From contig VFHL01000011.1 of the NCBI GenBank assembly GCA_009392005.1, forward strand, positions 1 through 64,000: DNA of 64,000 nt, read 5' to 3'. This document shows positions 61,301-64,000 of this stretch, piece by piece. How positions within the stretch are numbered: the stretch's first letter is position 1; each line of letters opens with the position of its first letter. A program made the translations under genes and the position numbers. Source of the stretch: SAR202 cluster bacterium. GTDB taxonomy: Bacteria; Chloroflexota; Dehalococcoidia; UBA6926; VFHL01. The notes beneath the pieces were generated by a model. The model had not been told where the DNA came from and did no database searches. It saw only the letters and a program-made list of their open reading frames with translations.

Positions 61301-63529
61301 TTAGATGGCGTCAATGATTGCATTTAGAGTCGTGCTCGGGCGCATCGCATTAGCGACCAATTGCATGTTGGGGCGGTAGTATCCGCCAATCTCCACTGAC
61401 TCTCCTTGGGCGTCAATCAATTCCTGAACTATTGTATCGGTGTTACTGGATAGTTTTTCCGCGACCGGGGCGAAGCGTGCCTGTAGGCTCGGATCTTGAG
61501 TCTGGTTTGCAAGTGCCTGTGCCCAGTAAAGAGCGAGGTAAAAATGGCTCCCTCTTGTATCTAGTTCATTCACATTTCTCGATGGCTCCCGGCTATTTTC
61601 TAGATGTTGTCCGATCGCTTCATCCAGGGTTTTTGCCAAGAGTTTCGCTGTTTGATTTTGATGGATTTCGCCGAAATGCTCAAAGGAAGCAACGAGAGAA
61701 CAGAATTCTCCGAGTGAATCCCACCTCAGGTGTCCCTCTTCAAGGAATTGCTGTACATGTCTCGGGGCCGATCCACCCGCGCCGGTCTCAAATAAGCCTC
61801 CTCCATTGAGCAGGGGTACCACTGATAACATTTTGGCGCTTGTGCCTAATTCAAGGATTGGGAAGAGGTCCGTTAGGTAATCACGGAGTACGTTTCCAGT
61901 CACGGAAATGGTATCTTCACCACGTCGACTCCGCTTTAATGTGAACCGTATCGCATCGACAGGCGACATCGTGTGGATTTCCAAGCCTTTGGTGTCGTGT
62001 GTGGGTAAAAATGCCTCTACCTTCTTGATCTGTTCAGCATCATGTGCCCGGTTTGGGTCTAGCCAAAAAATAGCTGGGGATCCCGTCGCTTTTGCTCGGT
62101 TGACCGCGAGTTTGACCCAGTCTTGGATGGCCACGTCTTTGGTTTGGCACATGCGAAAGATGTCGTCCTGTTCAACTGTTTGGTTCATCAGTATGTTGCC
62201 TGATGCATCAGTGACCTGAATTGATCCATCACCTGGTGCTTTGAAGGTTTTGTTGTGGGATCCATATTCTTCGGCCTGTTGCGCCATCAGTCCAACATTG
62301 GAGACACTACCAATCGTCGAAGGATCTAACGCACCATTTGTTTGGCAATCTTCGATCGCGATCTGATAGATGGTTGAGTACGATCGGTCTGGAATCATTG
62401 CAATTGTGTCATGCAGTTCGTTGTCGGGCCCATAGGTGCGTCCACCATCGCGGATGATCACTGGCATGGAAGCATCAATGATGACATCGCTTGGCACATG
62501 CAAATTCGTGATTCCCTGACCAGAGTTCACCATCGCTAGATCGGGGCGGGAACTGTACACCTTTTGAATATCAGCCTCGATTTCTTGTCGTTTGGGTTCG
62601 GGAAGAGACTGGATTTTTGTATACAGTTCTGCGACACCATTATCTGGGTTGACCCCGAGTTCCTTTAACACATCTGCATGTTTGGTCAAGACATCTTCGT
62701 AGTAGACCGACACGCAATGACCAAAAAGAATTGGATCAGATACGCGCATCATCGTTGACTTTAAGTGTAAAGACAGTAAGACGTTATCAGCTTTTGCATT
62801 GTCCATTTCAGCGGCGTAAAACTGGCGGAGTGATTTCACATTCATGACCGCACAGTCGATGATTTCGTCAGCAACCAATGAGATGTCATTTTTGAGTACG
62901 GTTACTTTTCCATCGGCCGCGACGAATTCAATTGCAGCTGGCCCGGATTCTTGAACAGTGACAGCCTGTTCACTGCCATAAAAATCACCACTAGTCATGT
63001 GGCCAACCCGTGTTTTCGATACGTTCGGCCAGTCTTGCATCATCTGGTGGGGGTTTCTTTTACCATGTTCCTTCACTGCTGTCGAAGAGCGACGATCAGA
63101 ATTGCCTTCGCGGAGCACCGGGTTGACTGCGCTCCCGAGTACTCGCGAGAAGCGCTGTTGTACTTCGCGCTCCGTGTCATTCGAGGGCTCATCAGGATAA
63201 TCGGGAACATTGTAGCCCTTTTCTTGTAATTCCTTGATTGCTGCTTTTAATTGAGGAATCGAGGCACTAATGTTGGGTAGTTTGATAATGTTTGCTGCTG
63301 GATCCAAGCAGAGCTCACCGGCCATCGTTAAATAATCAGGGATTTTTTGTTCCTCGGTCAGATTGTCCGGGAAATTGGCAAGAATACGACCTGTTAGCGA
63401 AATATCCCATGCCGTAAGCTCAATTCCAGACCCCTGGGTAAAAGCCTGCAGTATTGGCAGTAACGAGGACGTTCCTAAAGCGGGCGCCTCATCGGTTGTT
63501 GTATAGACAATAGGTGATGTGTCTGACAT
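61301..63529 (-). CDS. icd: NADP-dependent isocitrate dehydrogenase, monomeric type
   Basis: A 742-residue IDH-II (monomeric) enzyme, converting isocitrate to 2-oxoglutarate in the citric acid cycle. The start [51 protein letters not shown] (substrate binding), DFYGSEQAV and [19 protein letters not shown] are hallmarks not shared with the homodimeric type. GAGGAGAAGAAT precedes ATG. It is 44 bases upstream of the hydratase gene on the same strand. Confidence 0.97.
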   Translation of the reverse strand: MSDTSPIVYTTTDEAPALGTSSLLPILQAFTQGSGIELTAWDISLTGRILANFPDNLTEEQKIPDYLTMAGELCLDPAANIIKLPNISASIPQLKAAIKELQEKGYNVPDYPDEPSNDTEREVQQRFSRVLGSAVNPVLREGNSDRRSSTAVKEHGKRNPHQMMQDWPNVSKTRVGHMTSGDFYGSEQAVTVQESGPAAIEFVAADGKVTVLKNDISLVADEIIDCAVMNVKSLRQFYAAEMDNAKADNVLLSLHLKSTMMRVSDPILFGHCVSVYYEDVLTKHADVLKELGVNPDNGVAELYTKIQSLPEPKRQEIEADIQKVYSSRPDLAMVNSGQGITNLHVPSDVIIDASMPVIIRDGGRTYGPDNELHDTIAMIPDRSYSTIYQIAIEDCQTNGALDPSTIGSVSNVGLMAQQAEEYGSHNKTFKAPGDGSIQVTDASGNILMNQTVEQDDIFRMCQTKDVAIQDWVKLAVNRAKATGSPAIFWLDPNRAHDAEQIKKVEAFLPTHDTKGLEIHTMSPVDAIRFTLKRSRRGEDTISVTGNVLRDYLTDLFPILELGTSAKMLSVVPLLNGGGLFETGAGGSAPRHVQQFLEEGHLRWDSLGEFCSLVASFEHFGEIHQNQTAKLLAKTLDEAIGQHLENSREPSRNVNELDTRGSHFYLALYWAQALANQTQDPSLQARFAPVAEKLSSNTDTIVQELIDAQGESVEIGGYYRPNMQLVANAMRPSTTLNAIIDAI

Positions 63530-63673
63530 ATTCTTCTCCTCAATTGATCCTGATACACGAGCATGACATAAATCAGGTTTTTCCTACTGAGAAAACGTTG
63601 TTTTATCGCCATTGCTCACCATAGTAACTATAACAAAAAAGCGGTGGGTTATACGTTCTGGTGGGATAGCGTG

Positions 63674-64000
63674 TTAGGTACTACCTTCAGAACTCCTATC
63701 ACGTTGCCTGGCGGCTTCATACATGACGAGTGCTGCTGCTATTGAAGCATTCAACGACGCGATTTGGCCTTTCATTGGGATGGAGACTAACAGGTCGCAT
63801 CGTTCTTTGACTAAACGGGATAAACCCTTTCCTTCCGCTCCAATGACCAGTGCCATTGCTTGATCATAATCTGCGTGTGTATAACCTGCATCGCCTTCCA
63901 TATCGACACCTACGGTCCAAATCCCTTGTTTCTGAAGGGCAGTTAGGGTTTTTGCAATATTGCCGACCCTTGCAACCGGTACATATTCGACAGCACCTGC
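63674..64000 (-). CDS. rlmB: SpoU/TrmH-family 23S rRNA methyltransferase (RlmB-like), C-terminal part
   Basis: 109 codons are visible and the 5' end lies beyond the right edge. The first residues in view, AGAVEYVPVARVGNIAKTL, continue in frame into the trefoil-knot SAM-binding core: MALVIGAEGKGLSRLVKERC and LVSIPMKGQIASLNASIAAALVMYEA are SPOUT motifs 2 and 3. The pattern (AGAxEHVPVARVxN) fits RlmB, which 2'-O-methylates a guanosine of 23S rRNA. ATG 63901 is internal, not the start. Confidence 0.9.
   Translation of the reverse strand, partial: AGAVEYVPVARVGNIAKTLTALQKQGIWTVGVDMEGDAGYTHADYDQAMALVIGAEGKGLSRLVKERCDLLVSIPMKGQIASLNASIAAALVMYEAARQRDRSSEGST

Overview
The window looks like a chromosomal segment of a Chloroflexota bacterium, most likely a marine SAR202/Dehalococcoidia-type lineage. 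This rests on gene content only: a giant glycosyltransferase plus Chlor_Arch_YYY (DUF2298) membrane protein, lipoproteins with long Thr/Pro/Ala spacers, monomeric isocitrate dehydrogenase, an arylsulfotransferase-like beta-propeller, many acyl-CoA, SDR and CaiB-type catabolic genes, and moderate GC. Genes are dense, on both strands, in short operons. I found a tmRNA gene but no tRNA, rRNA, CRISPR array or insertion sequence.

Layout. 1-2.5 kb: three minus-strand exported or membrane proteins, led by a secreted protein with two separate in-frame tandem-repeat arrays that runs off the left edge. 2.7-9 kb: acyl-CoA and oxidoreductase metabolism (CaiB/BaiF CoA-transferase, acyl-CoA synthetase, Gfo/Idh-like protein), the arylsulfotransferase-like protein, a FluC/CrcB fluoride channel and a VOC protein. 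9-23.4 kb: plus-strand run of pth, a secreted metalloprotease, a LOG-family gene broken by an in-frame TGA, eno, gap, the GT39-like/DUF2298 giant, trehalose-phosphatase, and the overlapping trio ispD-ispF-cysS. 23.4-31 kb: rnhA, uvrC, prfA, a divergent cobT, fmt, a thioesterase and a HIT protein that appears to start at CTG. 31-38 kb: minus-strand replication block rplI-dnaB-dnaD-like-tandem dnaC-like, then purL. 38-41 kb: FecCD/BtuCDF-type ABC importer. 41.5-50.4 kb: mutY, SufR-like regulator, pyrE, Lin0512 protein, two SDRs, GlcD/GlcF-like oxidase with an ABM-domain protein, and a MeaB GTPase. 50.4-57 kb: M16 peptidase, MBL hydrolase, putative methyltransferase, alpha/beta hydrolase, a half-length acyl-CoA dehydrogenase, and ssrA with smpB. 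57-64 kb: PmtA-like methyltransferase, MMPL transporter, YbaK-type deacylase, enoyl-CoA hydratase, monomeric Icd, and the C-terminal part of an RlmB-type methyltransferase at the right edge.

Themes. Carbon chemistry is dominated by CoA-ester metabolism. Cobamide-related genes recur (cobT, a BtuFCD-like importer, MeaB), consistent with salvage or remodelling rather than full synthesis, though no other cob gene is visible. Start-codon use is unusual: good Shine-Dalgarno sites before GTG, TTG and apparently CTG, alongside genes with no Shine-Dalgarno whose -10-like box lies about six bases before the start, as in leaderless mRNAs. Several enzymes have the family fold but lack signature catalytic residues or domains (SDR at 44.3 kb, Gfo/Idh protein at 5.8 kb, CobT at 27.6 kb, acyl-CoA dehydrogenase at 54.8 kb). 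No multi-gene system that is clearly new to science is evident. The strongest oddities are the repeat protein at the left edge, the tandem-AAA+ helicase-loader-like protein, the CobT Glu-to-Gln change and the CTG-initiated HIT gene.
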